From Lachnoclostridium sp. (GTDB lineage: Bacteria > Bacteroidota > Bacteroidia > Bacteroidales > Muribaculaceae): a stretch of 52,620 bases of DNA. How positions within the stretch are numbered: the first letter of the stretch is position 1; each line of letters starts with the position of its first letter. Position numbers and translations under genes: made by a program. Below the pieces are notes generated by a model. It had not been told where the DNA came from and made no database searches. It saw only the letters and a list, made by a program, of their open reading frames with translations. The stretch lies in contig JAMPAP010000001.1 in the NCBI GenBank assembly GCA_023667185.1, positions 665,333 through 717,952 on the forward strand. Reading direction: 5' to 3'. Shown here piece by piece: positions 9,087-17,100 of this stretch.

Positions 9087-9121
9087 TGAAACGCTAATCC
9101 CCAACCCTCCCCTATAGACGG
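9087..9121. repeat. 35-bp direct repeat, right copy
   Basis: Identical to 8131-8165, including the 11 terminal bases of the lyase gene, which have no coding role here. After base 9121 the sequence diverges, so the terminator stem is cut after its first four bases. With the left copy it delimits a 956-bp unit holding the GNAT cassette. Confidence 0.95.
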
Positions 9122-9137
9122 TTAGGCAAATATAAAG

Positions 9138-9163
9138 AAAAAGCGCCCTTGGGCGCTTTTTTT
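9138..9163. terminator. Bidirectional terminator between GNAT and tlpA-like genes
   Basis: AGCGCCC (9142-9148), loop TT, GGGCGCT (9151-9157), with an A-run on one side and seven T on the other. It can stop the + strand cassette and the - strand operon ending at 9217. Confidence 0.93.
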
Positions 9164-9216
9164 ATGTCCGTTTCCCGATTTGACGGGAGGAGGAAGGGAT
9201 GGCTTTGAAGCCGGAG

Positions 9217-10254
9217 TTATTCGGCGGGGGTCATCGCTTTGGCGACGTCGTTGATGAGGTTCTGACCCTGCTGGCCGCGCGATAGGATGGTACCGTCAGG
9301 GCCGAAGAGGATGATGCAGGGGATACCCGAGATGCCATAGAGATCAGTGGGGATAGTCTGGGCATCGATCATGCTGTGCCAGGGGATATCATGCTGCTTG
9401 ATAGCTTCAAGAGTGTTGGCCGGCTCATCCCACACGGCTACGCCGAGAATCTCCAGGCCTTTGGGACCATACTCCTCGCGGAGCTTCTTGAGGGTGGCTA
9501 TTTCGCGGATGCAGGGGCCACACCAGCTTGCCCAGAAGTCGACAAGTACATATTTGCCTTTGCCTACGTAGTCAGAGAGCTTTTCAGTCTTGCCGTCGTA
9601 AGTCACTGAGAAATCCTTGAACTTCTTGCCTACTGAAGTCTCCTCTTCAGCCAGCAGAGCAGTGCGGAGTGACTGTACGCGCTTTGACTTGGCAAGGGCG
9701 GGATATTTGGCAAGGTCAGCATCGAGTTCCGAGAGGTTCATCTCGTAAGCATTCTGGAGGAAGAAATAGAGTCCGATAGGATTACCGGCGTTTTGCTCGA
9801 AAGCATCAGTGAGCACTTTCTCGTAGTCAGCCTCGAGCTGAGCCATGCGCGCCATGCCTACCGAGTCGTTGGTCAGCGTGCGTGATTCTTTAAGGATCTC
9901 GGTGATGCTGTTGCTGTAGCCGGTGAGCTTGTCGTTGAGGGGCGAACCGGTGATGGTCTGTGCTTCGCTGTCAAGAGAGATATTGCCCGGCTCAAGCACA
10001 AACACCGGACCGCGCTTGCCGTTAATGATGATGCGTGCAAGAACCGGATCAGCGATATTTCCCGAGAATTTGATGGTGCCGTCAGCCACTACAGCTGAGT
10101 CGAGTTTAGCATCAGAATCGTAGTCTACGAGATAGCTCATCGTATCATCAAACATATCAGGAACGGTGGCAGTCACCGAGTAGTCAGGCTGTCCGGCCAC
10201 GGCGCATGCGCTGAAGCCGATGGAGAGGAGAGCCGAAAGAAAAAGTTTGTTCAT
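9217..10254 (-). CDS. Thioredoxin-like TlpA family protein with DUF4369-type N-terminus
   Basis: The 345-aa product starts with a signal peptide or lipoprotein-like leader (SIGFSACAVAG, Cys17). The region to about 200 resembles the DUF4369 domain that precedes thioredoxin folds in many Bacteroidetes proteins. The C-terminal half is an AhpC/TSA-TlpA thioredoxin fold with the redox motif WCGPC (244-248) and a later cis-Pro motif GISGIPCIILF. It should act in the periplasm in thiol-disulfide exchange; the partner is unknown. It begins 12 bases after the stop of the beta-barrel gene upstream, so it is the last gene of the prmA operon and is closed by the terminator at 9138-9163. Confidence 0.9.
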   Translation of the reverse strand: MNKLFLSALLSIGFSACAVAGQPDYSVTATVPDMFDDTMSYLVDYDSDAKLDSAVVADGTIKFSGNIADPVLARIIINGKRGPVFVLEPGNISLDSEAQTITGSPLNDKLTGYSNSITEILKESRTLTNDSVGMARMAQLEADYEKVLTDAFEQNAGNPIGLYFFLQNAYEMNLSELDADLAKYPALAKSKRVQSLRTALLAEEETSVGKKFKDFSVTYDGKTEKLSDYVGKGKYVLVDFWASWCGPCIREIATLKKLREEYGPKGLEILGVAVWDEPANTLEAIKQHDIPWHSMIDAQTIPTDLYGISGIPCIILFGPDGTILSRGQQGQNLINDVAKAMTPAE

Positions 10255-10266
10255 ATCTATTTTGTA

Positions 10267-10794
10267 TTAAAATGTTATTCCTATGGAAATAGCTATCTGG
10301 TTAGTTCCTGTAACCTCGTTAGAGACCTTCATAGCCGGGAAATTCATGCTGGAATAGATGTAGCGCAGGGTGAGGTAACTTTGAAACTTGTAATTTCCGG
10401 CGAGGTTGAATCCCACGCCCGGCGAGGTGTAGAACACAGTCTGTGACTTTTCGCCGAAAGCGTTGGCAAACGCGCAGCCTATGCGGAAGTCGGCAAAGAT
10501 AAGCTTATGCTCATGGGAAAAGCTCGACTTGAAAGCTGCGAATACCGGAAACATACGCGTGGAGTTGGACATCATCATATTCACCTCGGCACCTACTCCG
10601 GCAAAGTCGATGAAACTGTTGCGGTAGCCGAAGCTGGCTCCGAAGTTGATCGACGACATATCATCGCCGCAGAGGTCAATGGCCGGACCAATCTCGGCAC
10701 CCCAAGCAAAAGCCCCTTTGCGGTCGTTGCGTCCGGCAGAAGCTGACAGCGAGAGGATGATAGCTCCTATGACAACTAAAACTATACGTTTCAT
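10267..10794 (-). CDS. Small outer-membrane beta-barrel protein
   Basis: The 175-aa product has a signal peptide (MKRIVLVVIGAIILSLSASA) and then alternating polar/hydrophobic strands with Gly and aromatic residues (FAWGAEIGPAIDL, INFGASFGYRNSFIDFAG, YLTLRYIYSSMN). This is the pattern of the porin-like outer-membrane barrels (OMP_b-brl) common in Bacteroidetes, and it ends in a strand finishing with Phe (IAISIGITF), as barrel proteins do. Cargo or function is unknown. The ATG at 10794 is chosen because it places the signal peptide at the N-terminus; it overlaps the prmA stop as ATGA, so the gene is probably translationally coupled to prmA. Confidence 0.85.
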   Translation of the reverse strand: MKRIVLVVIGAIILSLSASAGRNDRKGAFAWGAEIGPAIDLCGDDMSSINFGASFGYRNSFIDFAGVGAEVNMMMSNSTRMFPVFAAFKSSFSHEHKLIFADFRIGCAFANAFGEKSQTVFYTSPGVGFNLAGNYKFQSYLTLRYIYSSMNFPAMKVSNEVTGTNQIAISIGITF

Positions 10795-11651
10795 TTCGGA
10801 ACATTGAAAATGAGTTTCACACAAGCCCAGCCGTCGCTTTTCACCTGATGTCCTACATAGCTGAGACCTACCCTCTCGGCAGCCTGGCGAATGATGGGCA
10901 CATCCGCTTCATAAAAGCCACTGAGAAGCACCGTAGCGCCATCGCGGAGTGTGGCCGCGTAGCGATCAATGTCGGCGGTAATGATATTGCGGTTGATGTT
11001 GGCAAGGAAAAGGTCAGTATCAGTCACCGAGGCGAGGGCTGACGCATCACCGTGGATTACGGTCACGTTGTCCACACCGTTGAGCTTCATGTTCTCGCAA
11101 GCATTCTCGTAAGCGAAGCCGTCTATCTCAATAGCAGTGACCTTGCCGGCACCTGCCATAGAGGCGAGGATGGCAAGAATACCGGTACCTGTGCCCATAT
11201 CCACGACGTTACACCCCGGAGTCACCGCCTCAAGGAGATTTTCGATCATGAGGGAGGTGGTAGAGTGATGCCCGGTGCCGAAAGCCATCTTCGGGTCGAT
11301 CACTATATCGTAGCGACACGAAGGAATGTCAGTATGGAATGAGCTGTGAATAACGCATTTATCGGAGATAACGATGGGTTTGAAATAGTTTTTTTCCCAT
11401 TCGCTGTTCCAGTCCTTGCCCTCGACTACATCTGACGAAACAACTTTCACATCAGCGTTCATCGGGAAGCAGGCCACAGCCTCATTTATGGCTGCAGTAT
11501 CAAAGAGTTCACTGCGGATATAAGCTGTCAATCCACTGTCGTCAGGGACAAACGACTCAAAACCGGCGTCGGCCAGCAGGCTGGCCATGACATCGGTAGC
11601 AGTTTCAGAGCAAGGGGTTATATCAAGCCGGAGCTCGACGTAATCGTTCAT
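10791..11651 (-). CDS. prmA: Ribosomal protein L11 methyltransferase
   Basis: The 286-aa product fits PrmA: an N-terminal alpha/beta domain that recognises L11 (MNDYVELRLDITPC onward), a linker with the family motif FGTGHHSTT, and a class I methyltransferase core with the SAM-binding VVDMGTGTGILAILA and the motif NINRNI. It trimethylates L11 in the cytoplasm. The ATG at 11651 starts at the conserved N-terminus; an upstream TTG would add 17 unrelated residues. The stop overlaps the next gene, an outer-membrane barrel, which is functionally unrelated. Confidence 0.95.
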   Translation of the reverse strand: MNDYVELRLDITPCSETATDVMASLLADAGFESFVPDDSGLTAYIRSELFDTAAINEAVACFPMNADVKVVSSDVVEGKDWNSEWEKNYFKPIVISDKCVIHSSFHTDIPSCRYDIVIDPKMAFGTGHHSTTSLMIENLLEAVTPGCNVVDMGTGTGILAILASMAGAGKVTAIEIDGFAYENACENMKLNGVDNVTVIHGDASALASVTDTDLFLANINRNIITADIDRYAATLRDGATVLLSGFYEADVPIIRQAAERVGLSYVGHQVKSDGWACVKLIFNVPK

Positions 11652-11702
11652 AAGCTGAGTGTATAATGTGAAGAATGATGATGAAATTATGGAGTGCGGC
11701 AA

Positions 11703-11987
11703 TTAGCGCCGTCGCAGTGTGCGGAAAATCTTGTAGATAGAAAATCCCACTTTTGAGGTAATCAGGATGATGTCAAGATAGTTGAGAGCACCTAACAAGC
11801 GGCCTGCCATACCGGTAGCGCCGAACGATGTGATGCCCCCGTCAGCCATCCTGCGGGAGTTGGCCATAAGGCGGTCACGAGAGATTTCCATACGAGCCAT
11901 GAGGTAAGCTCGCTGGTAACGGATCTCATCAATCGTATACCCTTGCCAGTCGTCGGCGTGATGGGGCAAAGCTTTTTTCTTAGTCAT
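11703..11987 (-). CDS. Small conserved-type protein of unknown function in the holin/YtxH cluster
   Basis: A 94-aa basic protein with a charged N-terminal half (DDWQGYTIDEIRYQRAYLMA) and a C-terminal half with a weak amphipathic or hydrophobic stretch (LNYLDIILITSKVGFSIYKI) before a basic end (RTLRRR). I cannot assign a family. Its start codon overlaps the stop of the holin-like gene (ATGA), so the two are coupled, which suggests a joint role at the inner membrane. It is followed 51 bases later by prmA. Confidence 0.75.
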   Translation of the reverse strand: MTKKKALPHHADDWQGYTIDEIRYQRAYLMARMEISRDRLMANSRRMADGGITSFGATGMAGRLLGALNYLDIILITSKVGFSIYKIFRTLRRR

Positions 11988-12325
11988 GGCTTAAAGAATA
12001 ATTTGGAAATAAATCGTGAAATAGGATTAATTATCATGGCCTTGCGGAACACTACCACTACAGCGAGCAGTATCACATAGAAGCCAAACATGATGAGATA
12101 AGCCCCGACAATTCCGGTAGACTCGGCAATCCATCTTACCAAAGCCATTGACAGGAAAAACATCATCAGGCTCACCAGGGCAAACACAATCGCACAGAGC
12201 GACGCGGCCGTCAACAGCATGGCCATTCGCTCAGAGACAGTCAGCTTGGCATAATCGATATTGAGCGAGATATAGTCCTTAATCTCTACCCATAGGGTTT
12301 TTAACTTTGTTTCGTACTCAGCCAT
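11984..12325 (-). CDS. Holin-superfamily-III-like membrane protein (DUF1469 type)
   Basis: The 113-aa product has a short polar N-terminal helix, two hydrophobic transmembrane helices (about 36-66 and 75-95) and a basic C-terminus. This is the layout of the Phage_holin_3_6 / DUF1469 proteins that many bacteria encode beside YtxH-like proteins, outside any prophage. No phage genes are near, so lysis is unlikely; a membrane or envelope-stress role is usual for such clusters but not proven. It overlaps the next gene by four bases. Confidence 0.8.
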   Translation of the reverse strand: MAEYETKLKTLWVEIKDYISLNIDYAKLTVSERMAMLLTAASLCAIVFALVSLMMFFLSMALVRWIAESTGIVGAYLIMFGFYVILLAVVVVFRKAMIINPISRFISKLFFKP

Positions 12326-12338
12326 AATTAATCATAAA

Positions 12339-12368
12339 ACTTCGCATGGCTCAGAGGCCATGCGAAGT
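12339..12368 (-). terminator. Perfect 12-bp hairpin before the holin-like gene
   Basis: ACTTCGCATGGC (12339-12350) and GCCATGCGAAGT (12357-12368) pair perfectly around a 6-base loop. On the - strand TTTT follows, 14 bases before the ATG at 12325. It may be a partial terminator or attenuator that lowers expression of the downstream genes relative to the two YtxH genes. Confidence 0.6.
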
Positions 12369-12384
12369 GAGAATGGGGTTAGAA

Positions 12385-12579
12385 TCAGTCGTCGATTTCA
12401 GTAGTGAGTTGCTCAACGAGTGCATCAATTTCATTTTCGCTGCAAAGAATACCCTTCTTGCGAAGAAGATCTTTGATACGGTTACGTAGATCCTCACCCT
12501 TTTCAGGAGCAAAGAGAACTGCGGCACAAGCGCCGGCAATGGCACCACCGATAAATGCATAAAGACAAGATAGATTCAT
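12385..12579 (-). CDS. YtxH-like small protein (second copy)
   Basis: A 64-aa product with an N-terminal Gly/Ala-rich transmembrane helix (FIGGAIAGACAAVLF), then the YtxH hallmark APEKGEDLRNRI and a charged C-terminal helix. It closely resembles the neighbour at 12639-12839 (LLLAPEKGERTRKNI), so the pair is a tandem duplication that has diverged. YtxH proteins are small envelope- or stress-associated membrane proteins with no known enzyme activity. Confidence 0.85.
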   Translation of the reverse strand: MNLSCLYAFIGGAIAGACAAVLFAPEKGEDLRNRIKDLLRKKGILCSENEIDALVEQLTTEIDD

Positions 12580-12638
12580 AATCCGATAGATAAATAGTTG
12601 AAGATGATTTTGATTTTTATATTCAATAAGTTGAGGGC

Positions 12639-12839
12639 TTATTTGCTGCCGATTTCTTCAGCGATCTCGTCAGCGAGCTCTTCGATTTTGCTCTTTTGAA
12701 GCTTTATACCTTTGGATTCGAGGTATTTGACGATGTTTTTACGGGTGCGCTCGCCTTTCTCAGGAGCAAGAAGAAGACCTACTGCGGCACCTGCAACGGC
12801 ACCACCTAATACTGCTAATACGATGTTTAAAGCTTTCAT
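12639..12839 (-). CDS. YtxH-like small protein (first copy)
   Basis: A 66-aa product: transmembrane helix (IVLAVLGGAVAGAAVGLLL), the APEKGERTR motif and an acidic-basic helical tail ending IEELADEIAEEIGSK. It is the first gene of a - strand cluster with the second YtxH copy, a holin-like protein and a 94-aa protein, driven by the -7 box at 12884-12891. It is expected at the inner membrane with the tail in the cytoplasm. Confidence 0.87.
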   Translation of the reverse strand: MKALNIVLAVLGGAVAGAAVGLLLAPEKGERTRKNIVKYLESKGIKLQKSKIEELADEIAEEIGSK

Positions 12840-12883
12840 ATCAATTATGGATTAAAAATGTTTAACTTTTATGTAATGTATAA

Positions 12884-12911
12884 CAAAGATAAGTTATAAA
12901 ATGTTTTCAAA
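12884..12911 (-). promoter_or_regulatory. Promoter of the YtxH-holin-prmA cluster
   Basis: On the - strand TATCTTTG lies at 12884-12891, 44 bases before the ATG at 12839. TTTG at 12908-12911 is 16 bp upstream, a little close for the consensus. Confidence 0.6.
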
Positions 12912-12926
12912 AAAATTATTTTCTGC

Positions 12927-14024
12927 TTATCTTACCACATCATAATAAATCAACGCTGCAATTACGGCCATGCATATCGCCATGATAGCTAATGAGATGG
13001 ATATGATTCCGAGACCTTGTTTCCGCCTGCGGAGGGCTGCTTCTTTTTCTTCTTCGGCCTTGATGCGCCGCTCGCTTTCGGAAAGCGAGTTGATAAGCTC
13101 AATACGGAGTGTGGATACATTTACCTGACGGTCATGCCAGTCAGGACTCAGGGCCTTGACAATAGTGTTGACAAATTCCTCAGGGAGCGAAGCAGTTGAG
13201 GCAATGTTTCTAACGATATCCGCATCCACCTTGCGGGCTATAGGAAGCTCTTTACCGGTAAGAGTATATAGGAGTATTGCCGCAAGCGAGTAGACGTTGG
13301 TCTGCGGCAGGAATGTGTCCATCTCCTTATACTGCTCGATGGGAGAGTAAAATTCCGGACAGGCCAAAGGCGGAAGTCGCCATGCCATCTCGTTACGATC
13401 GATGAAAGGCTTGCAGTAGTAAAGTCGCGTCAACACCGGACGGACACCTCCGCCGGGGAGAGGCTGCATGACTATAGAGTGGGGCGACAGATCAGTATGG
13501 ATGATGTGCTGTGTATGGAGATACCTTACTGCAAGGAAGATAGGAGTAAGAATCTCACGCGACTCTGCAGGAGAGATTTTGCCATATTCCCGGATGTACT
13601 CAAAGAGGGTCGGCCCGTCAAGATACTCCGTTACATAATATGATGTGTTGTTGGCCTCAAAGAGCTCTATAATGTCAATAATAGAATTGTATTGCAAGGA
13701 TATTTCTCTGAACCAGGGAATGGCATAATCAAATACTTCCTTAAACTCATCTACTACTGATTCTGAGCTCTCGTTAGCGATCACAGCCTTGCCGTCGTCA
13801 GCACGATGACTGCAGTAGTACATGAAGTGCTCTCTGACAACGTATTTATGATCTTTGTCTTTATGGAAAGAGAGCAGCGACTTGTGATGCTCCGTATGTG
13901 GTACACCTGATGCGAGGTAACTTATGCCAAAACCGTCCTGCATAAGAGGTCGGATAATGGTATAGTCACATTCATTACCATGAAGAATGGTACCTGCGGG
14001 CAGTGTATGCTTGAATTCACTCAT
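12927..14024 (-). CDS. Membrane-anchored Ser/Thr protein kinase homologue, catalytically degenerate (pseudokinase)
   Basis: The 365-aa product has the kinase fold of bacterial PknB-type enzymes: Gly-loop MQDGFGISYLAS (28-39), a hinge-like VTEYLDGPTLFEYI, and SPIEQY (227-232) in the place of the usual substrate-loop motif. Key residues are gone. The ATP-binding Lys is Arg64 (VVREHF); the catalytic loop reads HTDLSPHS (176-183), keeping the Asp but lacking the Lys and Asn; the DFG motif is LTR (198-200); and the F-helix Asp is Asn243 (NVYSL). After a charged segment (about 315-336) a single transmembrane helix (337-361) ends the protein. It is probably a membrane-anchored binding or scaffold protein, not an active kinase. 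It has its own promoter and lies just upstream of the YtxH cluster. Confidence 0.85.
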   Translation of the reverse strand: MSEFKHTLPAGTILHGNECDYTIIRPLMQDGFGISYLASGVPHTEHHKSLLSFHKDKDHKYVVREHFMYYCSHRADDGKAVIANESSESVVDEFKEVFDYAIPWFREISLQYNSIIDIIELFEANNTSYYVTEYLDGPTLFEYIREYGKISPAESREILTPIFLAVRYLHTQHIIHTDLSPHSIVMQPLPGGGVRPVLTRLYYCKPFIDRNEMAWRLPPLACPEFYSPIEQYKEMDTFLPQTNVYSLAAILLYTLTGKELPIARKVDADIVRNIASTASLPEEFVNTIVKALSPDWHDRQVNVSTLRIELINSLSESERRIKAEEEKEAALRRRKQGLGIISISLAIMAICMAVIAALIYYDVVR

Positions 14025-14031
14025 ATCACTG

Positions 14032-14062
14032 CAAAGTTAAATTTTATTTTTGGCAATTCAAA
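14032..14062 (-). promoter_or_regulatory. Consensus promoter of the pseudokinase gene, almost leaderless
   Basis: On the - strand TTTG (14059-14062), a 19-bp spacer and TAACTTTG (14032-14039). Only seven bases separate the box from the ATG at 14024, so the transcript would have hardly any leader and no Shine-Dalgarno. Confidence 0.8.
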
Positions 14063-14066
14063 ATTT

Positions 14067-14104
14067 ATCATGATGCATCATGATTTACCATGTTGCATCA
14101 TGAT
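14067..14104. repeat. 38-bp tandem-palindrome element, copy A
   Basis: Two 18-bp units separated by TT: a perfect palindrome ATCATGATGCATCATGAT (14067-14084) and a near copy ACCATGTTGCATCATGAT (14087-14104). Centres are 20 bp apart, two helical turns. A further ATCATGAT half-site lies at 14108-14115. It starts 4 bp upstream of the pseudokinase -33 box. The reverse complement of 28924-28961 matches at 34 of 38 positions. Confidence 0.85.
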
Positions 14105-14130
14105 AAAATCATGATAAAATCGAACCTAAA

Positions 14131-14163
14131 AGGGGTCCCCGGTTACGGCAACCGGAGACCCCT
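14131..14163 (-). terminator. Terminator of the oxalate/PFOR operon
   Basis: A 14-bp stem with one mismatch (14131-14144 with 14150-14163) and a 5-base loop, followed on the - strand by TTTAGG. It lies 27 bases after the nifJ stop. Confidence 0.88.
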
Positions 14164-14190
14164 CAATCAAAATCAACGTCAAAACTATTG

Positions 14191-17100
14191 TTATATAGCG
14201 CCGTAGAGTTTCAGATAGTCTATGAGCGAATTGAATTTGTTACAGTCAGTTGCGAGTAGCGGGCGTAGTGTGTCGGCTCGCAGTGGATATGCCGTCGATA
14301 GATAGCGGTAGCGGTTTTCGCCCTGAGTGAAGCTGTAGATATCAGGATCGTCAGGCGATTGTCCGGGGCGGTAGTCAATGGTTAGCGAGCCTCCATCAGC
14401 AGGATTGCGCCTGAAGAGCGGCCAGTAGCCTGAGCGTACGGCACGGTTTTCTTCAATCGTAGCATGGCTCATTCCTTTGACTATGTTGTGGTTGATACAT
14501 GGGCAATAAGCGATCACGATTGATGGCCCGTCGTTACGGTCAGCTTCGAGTATAGCATTTACTGCCTGCTGGTAATCAGCCCCTATGGCGATGGATGCCA
14601 CATAGACATCAGGATGAGTCATCATCATGGCGGCAAGCTCTTTCTTGGGAGTAGGTTTGCCGGCAGGGTTATATTTTGCTATGGCTGAGCGAGGTGTGGC
14701 TTTGGAGGTCTGGCCACCGGTGTTGGAGTAACACTCAGTATCGAGCACGAGGATACGTATACGCTGGCCGGATGCAAGAGCATGGTCAAGTCCGGCAAAA
14801 CCGATATCGTAAGCCCAGCCATCGCCACCTACGGCCCATACCGTGCGACAGGCGAGCATATCGCCACCATCAATGAGCACATCGAGCCGCGGGTCGCGTC
14901 CCTTGAAGGGTGTCAGCTCTTTGAGCAACATATCAGCCGTCTGGCGTGACATTTCAGTATCGTCAAACGCGCTGAGCCATGCTTGGATGGGAGCGTGAAG
15001 ATACTCTATCGAGTCAGGAGATGAGACATACTCCTGAGCCACTTTGCGCAAGAGCTCGCGGCGCTGGTTGACAGCATCGAGCATACCGAGCCCGTATTCG
15101 GCGTTATCTTCAAAGAGGGAGTTACCCCAAGCCGGGCCGCGACCGTCGGGCGTGACGGTACAATACGGATTTGACGGATAGTCGGCGCCCCATACTGATG
15201 AGCAACCTGTGGCATTAGCTATCATAAGGCTTGGCCCAAGAAGCTGGGTAAGGAGTTTCACTACCGGTGTCTCACCGCAACCTGCACAAGCTCCCGAGAA
15301 TTGAAGACCCGGAGTACGCAACTGAGAGCCCACTACAGTGCCGCAGTCAACAAGCCCGCTCTTCGATGAGATATTCTCACCGGCCCACTGAGCTAATTGT
15401 GCCTGCTGCTGACGGATGCCCTCAACGGGAGTCATGGTCAAGGCTTTGCCGGGACATATCATTGCACAGTTGCCGCAGCCGAGACAGTCGTCGCCGTACA
15501 CCTGGATACGAAAGTCCATACCCTTAAGCTGCGGGATATTGAATACCTTCTTAGTTACGAAGCCGTCAGGTACATTGGCCTTTTCAGCAGCATCAAGCAC
15601 AAAGGGGCGTATGGCTGCATGAGGACAGACAAAAGAGCATCTTGTACATTCAATACACTTGCTGCTGTCCCATACGGGGATATGTGTAGCTATGCGGCGA
15701 TGTTCGTAGGCAGTAGTCCCCATAGGCATCGTGCCGTCAGCCGTAAAAGCCGACACGGGTATTGAGTCGCCTTGACGCCGCAGGCACGGGCGAAGTATCT
15801 TGCTGACAAACTCAGGCTCGGTGGCTGCGGCTACAGGGTCATCCGTAGCGTCAGCCCAGTCAGCAGGATATTTTATTTCCACAATTGCAGAGCAGGCATC
15901 AGCGATAGCGTCATAATTAGCTTGCACCACGTCCTCCCCTTCGTGGATATAAGTGAGCCTTATCTGATTGCGCAAAGCATCGTATGCCTGATCAAACGGT
16001 ATAGGCTCGGTCAGCTTCAGGAAAACAATCTCCATAGGCATATTGATGCGTGACCCGAGGCCGTGACGCTGGGCTATGGCATTGGCGTCAATGGTATAGA
16101 GTTTTATCTTTTTCCGGGCGATGTCACGTCTTACATTTGCGGGCAGATGCGATGCGATATCATCGGCTGTCCATGGAGCGTTAATTACCATCTTCGCGCC
16201 ATCTTTGGCTCGGGCGAGCATATCGAAACGGTCAACGTAAGGTGCATGATGGCAACCTATATAATCAGCATTTTCAATCGAGTAAGCCGAGGTTACCGGC
16301 TCGCGGTTGATGCGCAGCTCTGACACGGTGTAACCGCCCGACTTCTTGGCCGAATAGCTGAAATAAGCCTGGGCATAAAGGTCAGAGCTATTGCCGATTA
16401 TCGTAGCCGCCTGCTTGGTGGCTCCTACGGTGCCATCAGCCCCGATGCCATAGAAAATGGCTTGAAGCGAACCTGCTGCCTCAGGAGTCACAATGTGAGT
16501 AGAGCAGTCGAGCGAAAGGTGGGTCACATCATCATTGATACCTACGGTGAACACCGATCGCGGATTTTCAGCTTGCAATTCGTCAAACACGGCGGCAGCC
16601 ATCGAAGGCGTGAACTGCTTTGACGACAGTCCGTAACGTCCGCCGATGACCTTGATCTGACGGCCTGACTCCTGAACGGCGGCCATTATGTCAAGGCAAA
16701 GCGGCTCGTGAGCAGCTCCCGGCTCTTTGGTACGGTCAAGCACGGCTATGCGTTTCACCGTAGATGGTAATGCAGCAAGTATCTGCTCCGCCGGGAAAGG
16801 ACGGTAGAGATGCACGTTAAGCACACCGGTTTTCCTGCCGCGTGCATTCAGGTAATCCACAGCCTCGGAAACTACGGCTGCACCTGAAGCCATGATGATG
16901 ATAGCCTCCTCGGCATCATCAGCGCCATGCCAGTCAGCCAGATGATATTGGCGACCGGTGATAGCAGCCACCTTATCCATAGCCTCCTGAACTATGGCGG
17001 GAAATGCATCATAATATATATTAGAAGCCTCGCGGTTCTGGAAAAAAACGTCGCCCTGCTGGCACGATCCGCGAAGCGTAGGATGTTCAGGATTAAGAGC

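Noticed and set aside
11984-12325. Holin as evidence for a prophage
   Set aside because: No other phage genes are nearby, and this holin-III type occurs widely in YtxH clusters outside prophages.
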